DNA of 64,000 nucleotides from 54-19 sp038210655. GTDB lineage: Bacteria; Chloroflexota; Chloroflexia; Chloroheliales; Chloroheliaceae. Under the pieces are notes generated by a model that was not told the origin of the DNA, did not search any database, and saw only the letters and a list, made by a program, of their open reading frames with translations. The first letter of the stretch is position 1, and each line of letters starts with the position of its first letter. Location of the stretch: assembly GCA_038210655.1 (NCBI GenBank), contig JBBQWM010000001.1, positions 155,931-219,930 of the forward strand. The letters are read 5' to 3'. The position numbers were made by a program, and so were the translations under genes. Positions 25,386 to 34,600 of this stretch are shown piece after piece.

Positions 25386-26345
25386 TTACATCTGCAACAA
25401 TACTTTAAGCTTGCCTTTGCCAAAAGCAGTCTCGAAAGCGGTCAGGCCATCGTTCAGGCTAAATTCGGCACTAATCAACGGTTCGACCTCGATCAAACCG
25501 CGTTTGAGCAACCGCAAAGCCGGGGCGAACGGCCCACACCGCGAACCGATCACCGTTATTTCGTCCACCACGTACATACTCAAAGGGACGCTCGGCTGAC
25601 CGTGATAGGTGCTTTTCAGTACCAATGTACCACGAGGCCGCAGCAAGCGTTTGGCTGTTTCCAAACCTGCCGGACTACCAGTACACTCTACCACCACATC
25701 AAAATCGGCCTGTTGTGGCTCCGACCCGCTATAGTAGCTCACTCCCTGACGCTGGACAATTGCACCTTTTTCAGGGTGACGGCCTAATAGCCCCACCTCC
25801 GCCCCGGTCAATCGCAAAACCTGAGCGACCAATAACCCCAACTTGCCGTCGCCAATTACCAGCGTTCGGTCGGTCGGGCGAAGGTGCAATTGCTGCAAAA
25901 TCTCGCAGGCTGCCGCTAATGGCTCGACAAAAACAGCCTGTTCGTCCGGCACGCTCTCCGGCACTTCGACCAGATTCACAACTGGCAACCGTAAGAAATC
26001 GGCGAAAGCCCCATCCAGATTGAAAATACCCAGTGTTACTCGATTCGGGCAATGGGTTGGGCGGTTCGCCTTACAGGTCGCACACTGACCACAAGCCGCG
26101 TTAATATCACCGACCACCCGCCGCCCGACCCAAACCGTATCTTCCGCCGAACCGACCGCCACAACCGTCCCGACGAATTCATGCCCCAATACGCCCCGGT
26201 AGGCCATATAACCGCGTGTAATCTCCAGATCGGTATTGCAAATTCCGGCCCGCCGCACCTGGATCAAGGCCCAACCCGGCCCAACTTCCGGCTCCGGGTA
26301 TTCCTCCACCAGTTGCAACCCTTCATCAAAAACTAACGCTCTCAC
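25386..26345 (-). CDS. Zinc-dependent alcohol dehydrogenase (MDR superfamily)
   Basis: 319 residues from GTG 26345, behind GAGGGAG. Catalytic zinc ligands are C36 (GICNTDLE) and H55-E56 (GHEF). The structural zinc site is C85, C88, C91 and C99. The nucleotide-binding fold begins TLVIGDGKLGLLVAQ. The substrate could be a polyol or a simple alcohol; the short length and the CGQCATCKANRPTHC loop fit the threonine/sorbitol dehydrogenase-like branch. It is transcribed toward the glycine-rich protein gene, with a repeat element between. Confidence 0.92.
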   Translation of the reverse strand: MRALVFDEGLQLVEEYPEPEVGPGWALIQVRRAGICNTDLEITRGYMAYRGVLGHEFVGTVVAVGSAEDTVWVGRRVVGDINAACGQCATCKANRPTHCPNRVTLGIFNLDGAFADFLRLPVVNLVEVPESVPDEQAVFVEPLAAACEILQQLHLRPTDRTLVIGDGKLGLLVAQVLRLTGAEVGLLGRHPEKGAIVQRQGVSYYSGSEPQQADFDVVVECTGSPAGLETAKRLLRPRGTLVLKSTYHGQPSVPLSMYVVDEITVIGSRCGPFAPALRLLKRGLIEVEPLISAEFSLNDGLTAFETAFGKGKLKVLLQM

Positions 26346-26492
26346 CTTCGGCTCCCTCTAAAGATATTCGGGAAAGATACGATCACTACTCAGCCCGATT
26401 GAATAGATGAACTGAGATTGTAAGGCGGGGAGCCACCTTTAGCAAAAATCAGGGTAAGCTCCGGCCTCACAATGACATGGACTGACGGCTTC

Positions 26493-26553
26493 AAATCGTA
26501 AATCGTAAATCGTAAATCGCGGCCTCGCCCCCTCTGGGGGTAAATCGTAAATC
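26493..26553. repeat. Tandem heptamer array (AAATCGT)
   Basis: Four tandem heptamers (26493-26520) of AAATCGT form, a 20-base G+C-rich break, then about two more in the same orientation (26541-26553). It overlaps the end of the hydrolase gene by two bases. Confidence 0.7.
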
Positions 26554-27355
26554 ACTTAAGTCCCTTCAAAAAGCTCTCGACAGCCTGATTAAAAAATTCC
26601 GGGTTTTCCAAATTGGACATATGCCCGGCGTGTGGCACGACCGAAAATTGCCAATCAGGGATCGCCTGGGCCATCTTGCGTGCGCCATCGGTTGGCATCA
26701 ACTGGTCATCCTTGCCGTTTATCACCAGGGTCGGCACTTTGATATGGGCCAGAGTGGGGGTCGAGTCGGGGCGGTCGGCTAAAGCGCCCGCCGCCGCAAT
26801 AATCCCCGGCGGATGATTACGCTCGATCAGCCCGGCTAGTTGAGCCACCAGATCGGGCCGGGCTTTATAAGTATCGGGCGCAAAAAGGTTTGGAACCATC
26901 GTATCAGCCGCCGCCCGCGCTCCCTCTCGCCGAACATTCTCGATCAGCTTGAAGCGGTTCTCACGGCCTTCGGCGCTATCCGGTTCGCTGCGTGTATCAC
27001 ACAGGATCAAGGCCCGCACCCGTTCGGGATACTTGCGATAAAAGGCGAAGCTAATATAACCACCCATCGAGAGGCCCATCACGACCGCTTTTTCGACCCC
27101 CAACGCCGTCAGCAAAGCGGCCAGATCATCAGCGTATTGCTCCATCGACAAATAGCGGTCGGTCGGCGCACCTGCCGCACTCTCGCCAAAGCCGCGCAGA
27201 TCAGGAGCGATCATCCGATAACTACGCCGCAACTCCTCGATTTGAGGGTTCCACATTGTGCTGGTCAGTGGAAAGCCGTGAACCAACAGTACTGGCGGGC
27301 CACCACCCTCGTCCCGATAGGCCATTTGGAAACCATTTACAGTTGCTTGTTTCAT
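26552..27355 (-). CDS. Alpha/beta-fold hydrolase
   Basis: 267 residues, the usual length. LLVHGFPLTSTMW gives the oxyanion loop; nucleophile S96 is in GLSMGG; the acid is D216 or D217 in GKDDQLMP; H245 is in HAGHMSN. DLRGFGES is typical of the 3-oxoadipate enol-lactonase and haloperoxidase-like branch. The exact substrate is unknown. ATG 27355 follows GGGGGAA. It is monocistronic in appearance. Confidence 0.92.
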   Translation of the reverse strand: MKQATVNGFQMAYRDEGGGPPVLLVHGFPLTSTMWNPQIEELRRSYRMIAPDLRGFGESAAGAPTDRYLSMEQYADDLAALLTALGVEKAVVMGLSMGGYISFAFYRKYPERVRALILCDTRSEPDSAEGRENRFKLIENVRREGARAAADTMVPNLFAPDTYKARPDLVAQLAGLIERNHPPGIIAAAGALADRPDSTPTLAHIKVPTLVINGKDDQLMPTDGARKMAQAIPDWQFSVVPHAGHMSNLENPEFFNQAVESFLKGLK

Positions 27356-27449
27356 CTTCTTTTCCCCCGTCTTATTCGGAAAAAGCTGAAAATGCCGCTC
27401 TTCGTCGGGTATAATAACGAAGCACAGCTAATACTAGCATAAAAGAGGT

Positions 27450-27537
27450 CAGAATGCAGAAGAGGGGAGTTATAACACAGATGAACACCGATGAACAATG
27501 CAGAAGGCAGAATGCAGAATGCAGAATAGAAATGCAG
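27450..27537. repeat. Heptamer array (GCAGAAT type)
   Basis: Runs of CAGAATG-like heptamers at 27450-27462 and 27497-27537, separated by a TGAACACCGATGAAC segment. It marks the left border of the accessory region and has the same heptamer as the arrays at 11285, 51374 and 59595. Confidence 0.65.
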
Positions 27538-27546
27538 AAAGAAGTA

Positions 27547-27711
27547 GTAACCGTTCACGGGAGTCTGAAAAATCGTATTAGATGAGCTATGCTTATACAA
27601 CATCTGGTATAGTAGGCCAAATTAAATATTTTGGCATAGCCAAACTAAATCAATATGTTGTAGTATACCACAGGTAAAACCACAAAAAATTTACACCCCG
27701 TGAACGGTTAC
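27547..27711. repeat. 165-bp element with perfect 15-bp terminal inverted repeats
   Basis: GTAACCGTTCACGGG (27547-27561) and CCCGTGAACGGTTAC (27697-27711) are perfect inverted copies bracketing 135 A+T-rich bases without a gene. The size and ends are those of a MITE. No clear target-site duplication was seen. Confidence 0.65.
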
Positions 27712-27721
27712 ATTAATTTAA

Positions 27722-27812
27722 TATAGATCATCAGAAAATAAAATAGCATCCGGGGTTGCTACCAGACTCTGCTCTAAGCCAGTATTTCTGATTTAAAATC
27801 TGATGATCTATA
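27722..27812. repeat. 91-bp inverted-repeat element
   Basis: TATAGATCATCAG (27722-27734) and CTGATGATCTATA (27800-27812) are perfect inverted 13-mers. It lies next to the 165-bp element and just before the ISKra4 remnant. No coding capacity. Confidence 0.6.
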
Positions 27813-27920
27813 GTAGCGTGGCCAAATACACCCTTGAAAAAGAAAAGGACAATTTTGGTTCTGGCACAGTTTTGCTGAAAGGAGGCTGCTACTTGCTGAG
27901 CTAGAGAGCATTCATTTCCG

Positions 27921-29213
27921 GGGGCAAAATCCAGGTTTGGCTGAAAATTAAGCCGCCGCTTTTTGCTCCTTTTTGACCTCTTCTTGTTTCATTTCAGGAT
28001 ACCAACGACAAAAATTAGCTCTCAATTCCTCGTTCAAAACTTGAATTCTAACCTGAAGAAGCTGGTGTGCTCCTGGTTTGGTCCATCTCATTTGTTGCCG
28101 CTTAACAAACCGTTTGCTAATAACTTCATTTACGGTTGACTCGACAAAGGGTTCAACTCAGCCTCATCGTAATCCTCAGTCGCCTGCTTCCCTTTCTCTT
28201 TTTCTTTAGATTTGGGATTGGAGTTAGGGAGTAAACCTTTTACGAATTGAGCAAGGACGGTGAAGCGCATGGCAATATGGAACCAATCCAACAGGTATTC
28301 GCCTTGCGGATTGAGATAAAGTTGCAAATCTCGGACAGTGTCCCCGCCGTCGGACAGAAAGGTTACTTGTTGGTTGACTTGCATTCCTGGCTTTGCAAGA
28401 GTTCAAACAATCTTCTTTCAGGCTTGGTATCATAACAATTCACGTAACCAAAACGTTTATTGGGTCCCTGCCCCTCCCCAGGTATACTCTTTCCAACAAT
28501 CACTTCAAAGTTGCCGAATTTGCGGTTCTTGCTTTCGCGTCCGTGGATATAACCACCATCTACTCCAACAGTAAGCGGCGGGGCTGGCGGAGGTAAAGCA
28601 TCCCACTCGGCCTGATAGCCTTCGATGAAGCTTGGTTTTTCCTCGCCCAGTTCGCTGTCTGAACGTAGGGCGACCTGCTTTACTTTCTTGGAGAGAACTG
28701 AAGTACTGAGTAGCTTATCCAAAAGGCAGAACTTCTTTCAAGATTTGGGAGGTTAAACCGTAACTCATCAAAGCAGCCCATTTTGTTTGCAGATAAGTAA
28801 ATTCTGGAGCCGTTCGCTCCGGCAACAACTCGGCTAAAGGACTAAAACTTGGCCTTTTCTGGTTCTTTTTGGGTGGCACCTTCATTTCACTCTGGCATTC
28901 ACAGTGGTAGAAGCGGGGGCTATCCAGCTTCAATTTGCCAAACAAAGTGCTGAAAGAAATTTTATGCTGGCCTTTGTGTCGGTAGACCTTGTGGCATTGC
29001 GGACAGTTGCTCTTGTTTGAAAGGTAATTTGCCACTTGTTCACTGACCAACTTTTTCTGGACCCCGGCTAATAAAGATTTGGCTTCATCCAGTGTTAAAC
29101 CAAGATTTTCAGGGGCAATTTGGGCGCTCTCATCGTTGCGTTGAAAGCTGAAGATTTCTTCAACGATGTGAAAATTAACGGTTTTGGTTGCTTTTAGTAT
29201 AACCTATTTTGCC
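27921..29213 (-). mobile_element. Decayed ISKra4-family insertion sequence
   Basis: The transposase remnant is bracketed by GGCAAAAT (27923-27930) and its inverse ATTTTGCC (29206-29213), possible terminal repeats; the ends are tentative. The coding part is inactivated (see the pseudogene entry). The IS ends four bases before the GH42 stop codon and so lies at the left edge of the sugar-use locus. Confidence 0.65.
27948..29200 (-). pseudogene. ISKra4-family transposase, broken by two frameshifts and a deletion
   Basis: The protein can be followed through three reading frames. The N-terminal part (about 29200-28715) has a zinc-finger CPQCHKVYRHKG and DSPRFYHCEC. A one-base insertion near 28720 (PF|DKLLSTSV) shifts it. 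The middle part has VGVDGGYIHGRESKNRKFGNFEVIVGK. A one-base loss near 28383 shifts it again to FLSDGGDTVRDLQLYL and LLDWFHIAMR. After about 28250 roughly 100 residues are missing, and the C-terminus resumes in another frame as FVESTVNEVISKRF, then MRWTKPGAHQLLQVR and a stop at 27948-27950. It cannot make an active transposase. Confidence 0.8.
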
Positions 29214-29217
29214 ATAT

Positions 29218-31224
29218 TTAGTAGAGCTGGCCCCGGAAAAGAATGCTCTCCTGAGCCAGGGGAAACCGCTCTAACACCTTTACAGCATGTTCGTTTAACA
29301 ATATTTCCTGCTGATATGCCTGTTTACTAAGCAAATCAACGGTGGGAAACGGTAAAGTTACTTTTTGTTCCCCGGAAGTATGGTTAATGAGTACGTAGAA
29401 TTCTTTGTGCTGATTTCGCCGCTGGCATAGCTCCACCCCATTGGGTAGAGGCCGGAATTCTGTAAAGGAATTAAGACCGCTCCTTGCAACTAAATCTCTG
29501 GTAAGTCCTTGCATTAAAGCCTCATCAAACCAGGCTCCATAATAAGTTATGCTGCCCTTACCCACACTTCGTCTGACCAAAGCCGGTTGATTATCTAACC
29601 AGCCGTTAGAAGGGCCATAGCGTAATAAAACCTCGGTTGCCGGGTCGTTAACTTGCAACCACTCGGCCCAAATACTGGCAGTTCCGCTTAGCTCTGGGCC
29701 TTGCACACTAATTGCTTCATGAAGAGCATAATATTCCTCTACATATGCGCCCAGACAAGCGGTTAGCAAACCTGGCGAACGGGTCGGCCATAAAGCATTG
29801 TAAGTATCCTTAAAGCTAAATCTTACCCCCAGGACGAGATGGCCGCCGCCTTCCACATACTTTATTAGCCGTTTTGCCAATTCTTCGTTCATAACGTGCA
29901 TAGCCGGGGCAACCACCAACCTGTATTTCTCAAGCGAAGCTTCAGGAGAAATGACATCAACGTTATGTATTAAGTTTCGTAACGGCTTATAAAAACTCAA
30001 GCCATATTTAATATACTCAAAATCCGGGTGATGGGGTTGATAGTATAAAGACCAGCGTGAGTCATAGTCATGTAGCAGCGCCGCTTCGGAAACCGGGGTA
30101 GTATCGTTAAAGTAGTCGTTTAAGCGAGCCAATTCCTGACCAATTTGGGCTATTTCAGCATAAATAGGACGAGGAGTTCCATCCTGTCCGACTAAGGAGC
30201 CGTGATATTGTTCCTGCCCGTTAGGAGCACTACGCCATTGCCAGTAACAAACACCGTCTGCCCCATGTCCGATATCGTGCCAGGCCATTGCTCTGGTTTC
30301 CCCACGATGCAAAACCATCCCTGAATTAGCCCAGCCAGGTTGGGTTTCCATTACCCAGTAGTTTTTTTGCTTAAAGCCGCGCATTATACTACTCTCGAAA
30401 CTATGAGCTGGCACATCTGGCACAACTGAGCCTGCATAATGATCCCAGGAAACCAAATCGAGGTCAGCGTTTATGTCATAATAATCTAACGGTGCTACAA
30501 AGCCCAGACAATTATGAGTTATAAACTGCTCAGGCAGGGCGTGACGGCGAATGGTATCTATTTGCCCTTTGAAGAAATCACGATATACCTGCGTAGTAAA
30601 CCGTTTGAAATCGAGCATTAAGCCTGGATTATGAGAGCCGACAGGTAAGGGTATCTGGGACCACTCAAAATAAGTCTGACTCCAGTACTGGGTTGACCAA
30701 TGCTGGTTAAGAGCTTCTAAAGTGCCATAACGCTTTTGTAACCACTTCTCAAAAGCCTGTCTGCATTCCTCATCATATGACACCGCCCAGCACTCGTTAT
30801 CTAATTGCCAGCCAATCACACCTTGATTTTGACCATACCGTTTTGCCATTTCTTCGATAACTCTTAATCCCAGGTGCTGGTAGACCGAACTGGTAGGCGA
30901 GTAATTGCCACGGTTGCCGTGGGCTGTTCTTTGCCCCTCGGCGTTAATTTGGACTGTTTCAGGGTAATTGTAAGTAATCCAGGCGGTAGGCGAGGAAGTG
31001 GGGGTCCCTAGAACAACCTCTAAGCCGTAACTAAGCGCTAAGTCAACTGCTTGATCAAGCCAGTCGAACTTAAAATGATTATCTTCCGGTTCCAGACTAC
31101 TCCAGGCATACTCTCCTACTCTCACTACGTTGAAGCCCGCCTCTTTCATCAGACGTAAATCCTCCGGCCAGCGGCTTTCAGGCCAATGTTCGGGATACCA
31201 GGCACAGCCTAATTTAATTGCCAT
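29218..31224 (-). CDS. GH42 beta-galactosidase (no zinc cysteine set)
   Basis: 668 residues, normal for GH42. Begins LGCAWYPEHWPESRWPEDLRLM. Acid/base E144 is in WQLDNECW and nucleophile E293 in VMETQPGW, followed by DGVCYWQWRSAPNGQEQYHG. The trimerisation and beta domains follow to residue 668. There is no signal peptide, so it acts in the cytoplasm on imported beta-galactosides or related beta-linked sugars (some family members prefer arabinosides). AAGGAAA precedes ATG 31224. It is the last gene of the lacI-GH31-GH42 minus-strand operon, with a 138-base gap to GH31. Confidence 0.95.
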   Translation of the reverse strand: MAIKLGCAWYPEHWPESRWPEDLRLMKEAGFNVVRVGEYAWSSLEPEDNHFKFDWLDQAVDLALSYGLEVVLGTPTSSPTAWITYNYPETVQINAEGQRTAHGNRGNYSPTSSVYQHLGLRVIEEMAKRYGQNQGVIGWQLDNECWAVSYDEECRQAFEKWLQKRYGTLEALNQHWSTQYWSQTYFEWSQIPLPVGSHNPGLMLDFKRFTTQVYRDFFKGQIDTIRRHALPEQFITHNCLGFVAPLDYYDINADLDLVSWDHYAGSVVPDVPAHSFESSIMRGFKQKNYWVMETQPGWANSGMVLHRGETRAMAWHDIGHGADGVCYWQWRSAPNGQEQYHGSLVGQDGTPRPIYAEIAQIGQELARLNDYFNDTTPVSEAALLHDYDSRWSLYYQPHHPDFEYIKYGLSFYKPLRNLIHNVDVISPEASLEKYRLVVAPAMHVMNEELAKRLIKYVEGGGHLVLGVRFSFKDTYNALWPTRSPGLLTACLGAYVEEYYALHEAISVQGPELSGTASIWAEWLQVNDPATEVLLRYGPSNGWLDNQPALVRRSVGKGSITYYGAWFDEALMQGLTRDLVARSGLNSFTEFRPLPNGVELCQRRNQHKEFYVLINHTSGEQKVTLPFPTVDLLSKQAYQQEILLNEHAVKVLERFPLAQESILFRGQLY

Positions 31225-31362
31225 CTTAATTTCCTTTCTGATTGTAGTAATAAGGCTCCAGGAATAACCTAATTATTGCTGCCGTCTTAAGGATTTCGTT
31301 TCTGCCGCCGCCACCCGCAAAAGTAGTGCTCAATGAGGTTTGAAACCAGTAGCAAAAGTTGG

Positions 31363-32889
31363 TCAACAACGATAATACCAGGGTAAGCATTTCAGTGGCG
31401 CTTCTACTTCTTGGACATTCGGTCCGTTGACAATCCGGCCATTTTCGGCTTCCCATTTGCCAGGTGGAAAAACTACCTGACGACTGGTGCTTCCCTTGGT
31501 AATAACCGGGGCAACCATTACCCTATCACCAAGCATAAACTGATCGCTAATGTTTTGATAGCCCTGATTCGGAAAGACATATTCAAGATGTCGTATAATT
31601 GGCTCACCACTAAGGGCGGCCTGAAAAACTAATTCCTCAATCAAGTCTTGCATTCTCAGGTGTAAATTAGCTGCTTCCAGGCAGTAGCCGAGGTATGGCT
31701 GAGGCAACAGACGCCAGGGAGCGGCTGAAAATTGCATCATTGGAAATAGGGCGCTGCACTGCGCATAACGTACAAATAGCTCGGCATCAAGCTTGAAGTC
31801 AGGCTCAAGGAAATTATTAAATTCTCCGCCGCCGATCATATCCGGGCAAACAAAAGCATAGCCCATTAACCCCTGCGCCAGCGCGTTGGGTATAAGAGTA
31901 TTCAGGCCGTTTTCATCCCAACTATGATGTTTATCTCGAAGGCGTTGGACCAGAGGCTGTCCAGCTAGTTTCCAGCAAGCCCGGTATTCGTTAAAAGAAT
32001 AAGCCAGGCCAACTTGTCCCCAACTTTCGCACTGAGTGTGAGGAGTAGTAGGTTGGTTGGTAAAGTCCTGGGGTGAGTAAAAAGGCGGGTCGCCCGCGTC
32101 AAATTTAAAACCATCTATATGGTAAACCGACTTCAGTCTATTTAACTGCTGGTGAAGCCAGTTTATAGCTTGTAAGTTAGTACCGTCTAAAACGGCACTG
32201 TAGCCATCCCACCATTCCCGGACAACCGGCTCTCCGTTCGGGGCTTTTATCAAATAGCCCTTTTTGGCTAAGGTGCGGAAAGTAGCACTATCCGGGCTAA
32301 TAAAAGGACAAATCCAGAGCATGACCTTAAAGCCAAGCGAATGTAATTCCTCGACCATTAGTTGAGGTTGAGGAAACCGTCCGTGATGAAAAGTCCAGTT
32401 TCCATAATCTTCAAACCAGCCAACATCAATCATGATAATCCCGGCAGGAAAGCCAGCTTTTAGTACGGAATGAGCATAGGAGATTACTTTTTCCTGGTTC
32501 GGTTCGTACATCATCTCGATCCAGGTATTATATTGGGGAGCTTTAAACATTGTAAGATCGGGGTTAGTGCCATTTGCAGGAAAATATTTGTTGGCTACAT
32601 ATTGAAAGACTTTGCAGAGTGTGGTATAACCTTCTCCGGTTTCGATTGAGCCTGCCTTGTGTTCAATCCTTAAAAGCCCTTTTTCAACCTCAATCTGATA
32701 AGGTTGTTCTAACCAGATGTAGCGACCCTGGTTAGAAATAAGAATCGGATTAGCCTGGTTAGCGCCTAAATCAAGCCTTAAATCACGCTTATAGTTGTTG
32801 GCTCCAAAGGGCATTAGTATACCATCGTCGGCCACGCCGCCCCACCAATATTCATCCTCTAATAAAGTTAGCTCAAAGATATTAGCCAC
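31363..32889 (-). CDS. GH31 alpha-glycosidase
   Basis: 508 residues from GTG 32889. The GH31 barrel shows WIEMMYEPNQEKVISYA, IIMIDVGWFEDYGNW, nucleophile D264 in DGFKFDAGD and acid/base D350 in VCPDMIGGG. It is shorter than most GH31 enzymes, with a reduced N-terminal beta-sandwich and a short C-terminal end. Family members act on alpha-glucosides, alpha-xylosides, alpha-galactosides or sulfoquinovosides; sequence reading does not decide. No signal peptide. It lies between the LacI gene (23-base gap) and GH42, and these are presumably one transcript. Confidence 0.88.
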   Translation of the reverse strand: MANIFELTLLEDEYWWGGVADDGILMPFGANNYKRDLRLDLGANQANPILISNQGRYIWLEQPYQIEVEKGLLRIEHKAGSIETGEGYTTLCKVFQYVANKYFPANGTNPDLTMFKAPQYNTWIEMMYEPNQEKVISYAHSVLKAGFPAGIIMIDVGWFEDYGNWTFHHGRFPQPQLMVEELHSLGFKVMLWICPFISPDSATFRTLAKKGYLIKAPNGEPVVREWWDGYSAVLDGTNLQAINWLHQQLNRLKSVYHIDGFKFDAGDPPFYSPQDFTNQPTTPHTQCESWGQVGLAYSFNEYRACWKLAGQPLVQRLRDKHHSWDENGLNTLIPNALAQGLMGYAFVCPDMIGGGEFNNFLEPDFKLDAELFVRYAQCSALFPMMQFSAAPWRLLPQPYLGYCLEAANLHLRMQDLIEELVFQAALSGEPIIRHLEYVFPNQGYQNISDQFMLGDRVMVAPVITKGSTSRQVVFPPGKWEAENGRIVNGPNVQEVEAPLKCLPWYYRC

Positions 32890-32912
32890 AATCTACCAGC
32901 TTTCTGTTTTAA

Positions 32913-33971
32913 TCACCCCTGAAAATAGGTAGTAGAAGCCCGCTCAATCAACTTTACCCCTAGCATAGTTTGCTGGTAAAAACGGCCTGGCCGATTTAGT
33001 CGCCCAATTAATCGTTCTACAGCAAGCCTTCCTAAAGCTTCAATATCGGTATGAATAGTAGTCAGTGGCGGGGAGATAAGGGCTGCAACATCTATATCAT
33101 CAAAACCAATCACGCTAACATCCTGCGGAATTTTAATCCCTGCCGCCGTAAAAACTCGGATTACCCCAATAGCCGTCCCATCGTTAGCACAACATATTGC
33201 CGAATATTTAAGACCACTTTTAAGAATACGCTTGGCAATTTCCTCTGCGCCTCCAATAGTCATATCACTTTCAAAAACCAACTCAGGCCGATATTCTATG
33301 TTAGATTGGATCAGGCTAATTCGATACCCTTCCAGGCGAACGCGGGCCGAGTAATCTTCCGCCGGGCCGCCAATAAAAATAATGTCATAATGTCCCAGCC
33401 TGCTAAGATATTGCATCGAAAGCTTGATACCTTCCGAGAAATTACAGATTATCGAATCTACCGGCAAGTCGGGTAAATGATTGTTGACCAGTACTACTGG
33501 TATATCAAGTTGAGAAACTTTCTCGATTAAAGTGCGATTGTTCAAGCCTACCAACAGCAAACCATCGGCTTTGCCGCGCCCAATAACAGCCTCAATTTCC
33601 CAGAGGCTTGTTGGCTTATCTTTAACGCTACAATAAATCATATTGACATTACTGTAAGTACATTCGACTTCAGCACCGTGCAAAACATGGGAATAGTAGA
33701 TATTACGTGAGATAGGAGTTTCCATTTCGCGGGCACACATTACAATCGAGTTAAGCTGAGTTAAGCTCTTTCCATTTCCTTCACTGCTTCTAATAATTCG
33801 TCGTTTGGGAATATGGATATAACCTAAATCTTTGATTGCCAGTAATACCCGTTGCTTGATGTTACCATCCACGTTTGGAACGTTATTTAATACTCTGGAT
33901 ACTGTACCAGGTGACACCCTGGCGTGTTGGGCCACGTCCAGGATAGTAATTTTTTGATTGAGAACTTCCAT
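32913..33971 (-). CDS. LacI-family transcriptional regulator 1
   Basis: 352 residues. The N-terminal helix-turn-helix and hinge (ITILDVAQHARVSPGTVSRVLNN, about 8-30) is followed by a periplasmic-binding-protein-like effector domain (about 70-345) with DGLLLVGL, VDSIICNF, GHYDIIFIGG, CCANDGTAIG, VSVIGFDDIDVA and LTTIHTDIEALGRLA. It should repress the sugar-use genes and release DNA on binding a sugar. It heads the minus-strand operon, and a palindromic site overlaps its own promoter, so autoregulation is likely. A paralogue lies at 41718. Confidence 0.94.
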   Translation of the reverse strand: MEVLNQKITILDVAQHARVSPGTVSRVLNNVPNVDGNIKQRVLLAIKDLGYIHIPKRRIIRSSEGNGKSLTQLNSIVMCAREMETPISRNIYYSHVLHGAEVECTYSNVNMIYCSVKDKPTSLWEIEAVIGRGKADGLLLVGLNNRTLIEKVSQLDIPVVLVNNHLPDLPVDSIICNFSEGIKLSMQYLSRLGHYDIIFIGGPAEDYSARVRLEGYRISLIQSNIEYRPELVFESDMTIGGAEEIAKRILKSGLKYSAICCANDGTAIGVIRVFTAAGIKIPQDVSVIGFDDIDVAALISPPLTTIHTDIEALGRLAVERLIGRLNRPGRFYQQTMLGVKLIERASTTYFQG

Positions 33972-34016
33972 TACTTTACCGTTGATGAACCTTAGTAGTT
34001 GTTAAGCCATAATCTT

Positions 34017-34050
34017 CGTTAAATATAACGCTATATACAATGAAAGTCAA
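34017..34050 (-). promoter_or_regulatory. Promoter of the lacI-GH31-GH42 operon with overlapping operator
   Basis: On the minus strand TTGACT (34050-34045), a 17-base spacer and TATATT (34027-34022) form a near-consensus promoter. The palindrome CGTTAAATATAACG (34017-34030; perfect 5-bp arms) covers the -10 box. A repressor bound there would block initiation. The same sequence, 13 of 14 bases, recurs at 34163. Confidence 0.75.
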
Positions 34051-34090
34051 GCTATTTCTATGAATTTAGAATTTTGCCCCAACAAACCTC

Positions 34091-34119
34091 TTGCAAAATA
34101 GATTATTCTATGCTAGTAT
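34091..34119 (+). promoter_or_regulatory. Candidate promoter of the ABC sugar importer operon
   Basis: TTGCAA (34091-34096), a 17-base spacer and TAGTAT (34114-34119) with a TGC extension. Transcription would begin near 34126, upstream of the second operator-like site. The leader to ATG 34601 would be about 475 bases, unusually long. A perfect TATAAT at 34170-34175, within that operator, is an alternative -10 box but lacks a -35. Confidence 0.5.
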
Positions 34120-34162
34120 CAGTTATAAGATGAGAATTTGAAAAAACTCTCATAAAAGAACC

Positions 34163-34176
34163 CGTTAAATATAATG
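34163..34176. promoter_or_regulatory. Second LacI-type operator-like site
   Basis: CGTTAAATATAATG differs from the palindrome at 34017 at one of 14 positions. It sits within CCGTT...AACGG arms (34162-34181). It is placed to control rightward transcription of the importer genes, giving one regulator control of both divergent operons. Confidence 0.55.
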
Positions 34177-34200
34177 AACGGTATCGAATTTAATTAAACT

Positions 34201-34600
34201 GCTTTTTTCTTGAGGGTCTGATGCCCATTTACTCATCCGGGTCAGAGAGTAAGTTGAATCCTTTCTTTCTGAGGCACCAGTTAAACCAGGCACCAGCAAA
34301 ACTCAGTATCCTTCCTGAAAGTACTTGAACTAGCATCATAATAATTCAACATGGCAAAAGTTAGCCAGGCTTAAATTTGCTCATCGGTAAATCTAACCTA
34401 TCTCTGCTATACTTTCTGTTGATGCTTGTTCGTGATTAGGCTTTTCGGGCTGTTTGATTAAATTGAAACCGCAAAGAATGTAGCTACACTTCATTCGCTT
34501 AAGGTGATATTTTCGAGTAGTTATGCTTCAGGTCACACCTCTACAAACTCGAAAGTTTCGATGCAGAGACAGATCAAGATTATTCAAGGAGGAACTTAAC
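34201..34600. other. Long leader / intergenic region before the importer operon
   Basis: No coding sequence was recognised. The frame upstream of ATG 34601 (from 34523) is an extension without family similarity. No riboswitch-like structure was identified by eye. Confidence 0.4.

Noticed and set aside
27352..27603. 83-codon minus-strand open frame
   Set aside because: It reads through the heptamer array and one end of the 165-bp element; its peptide is repeat-derived.
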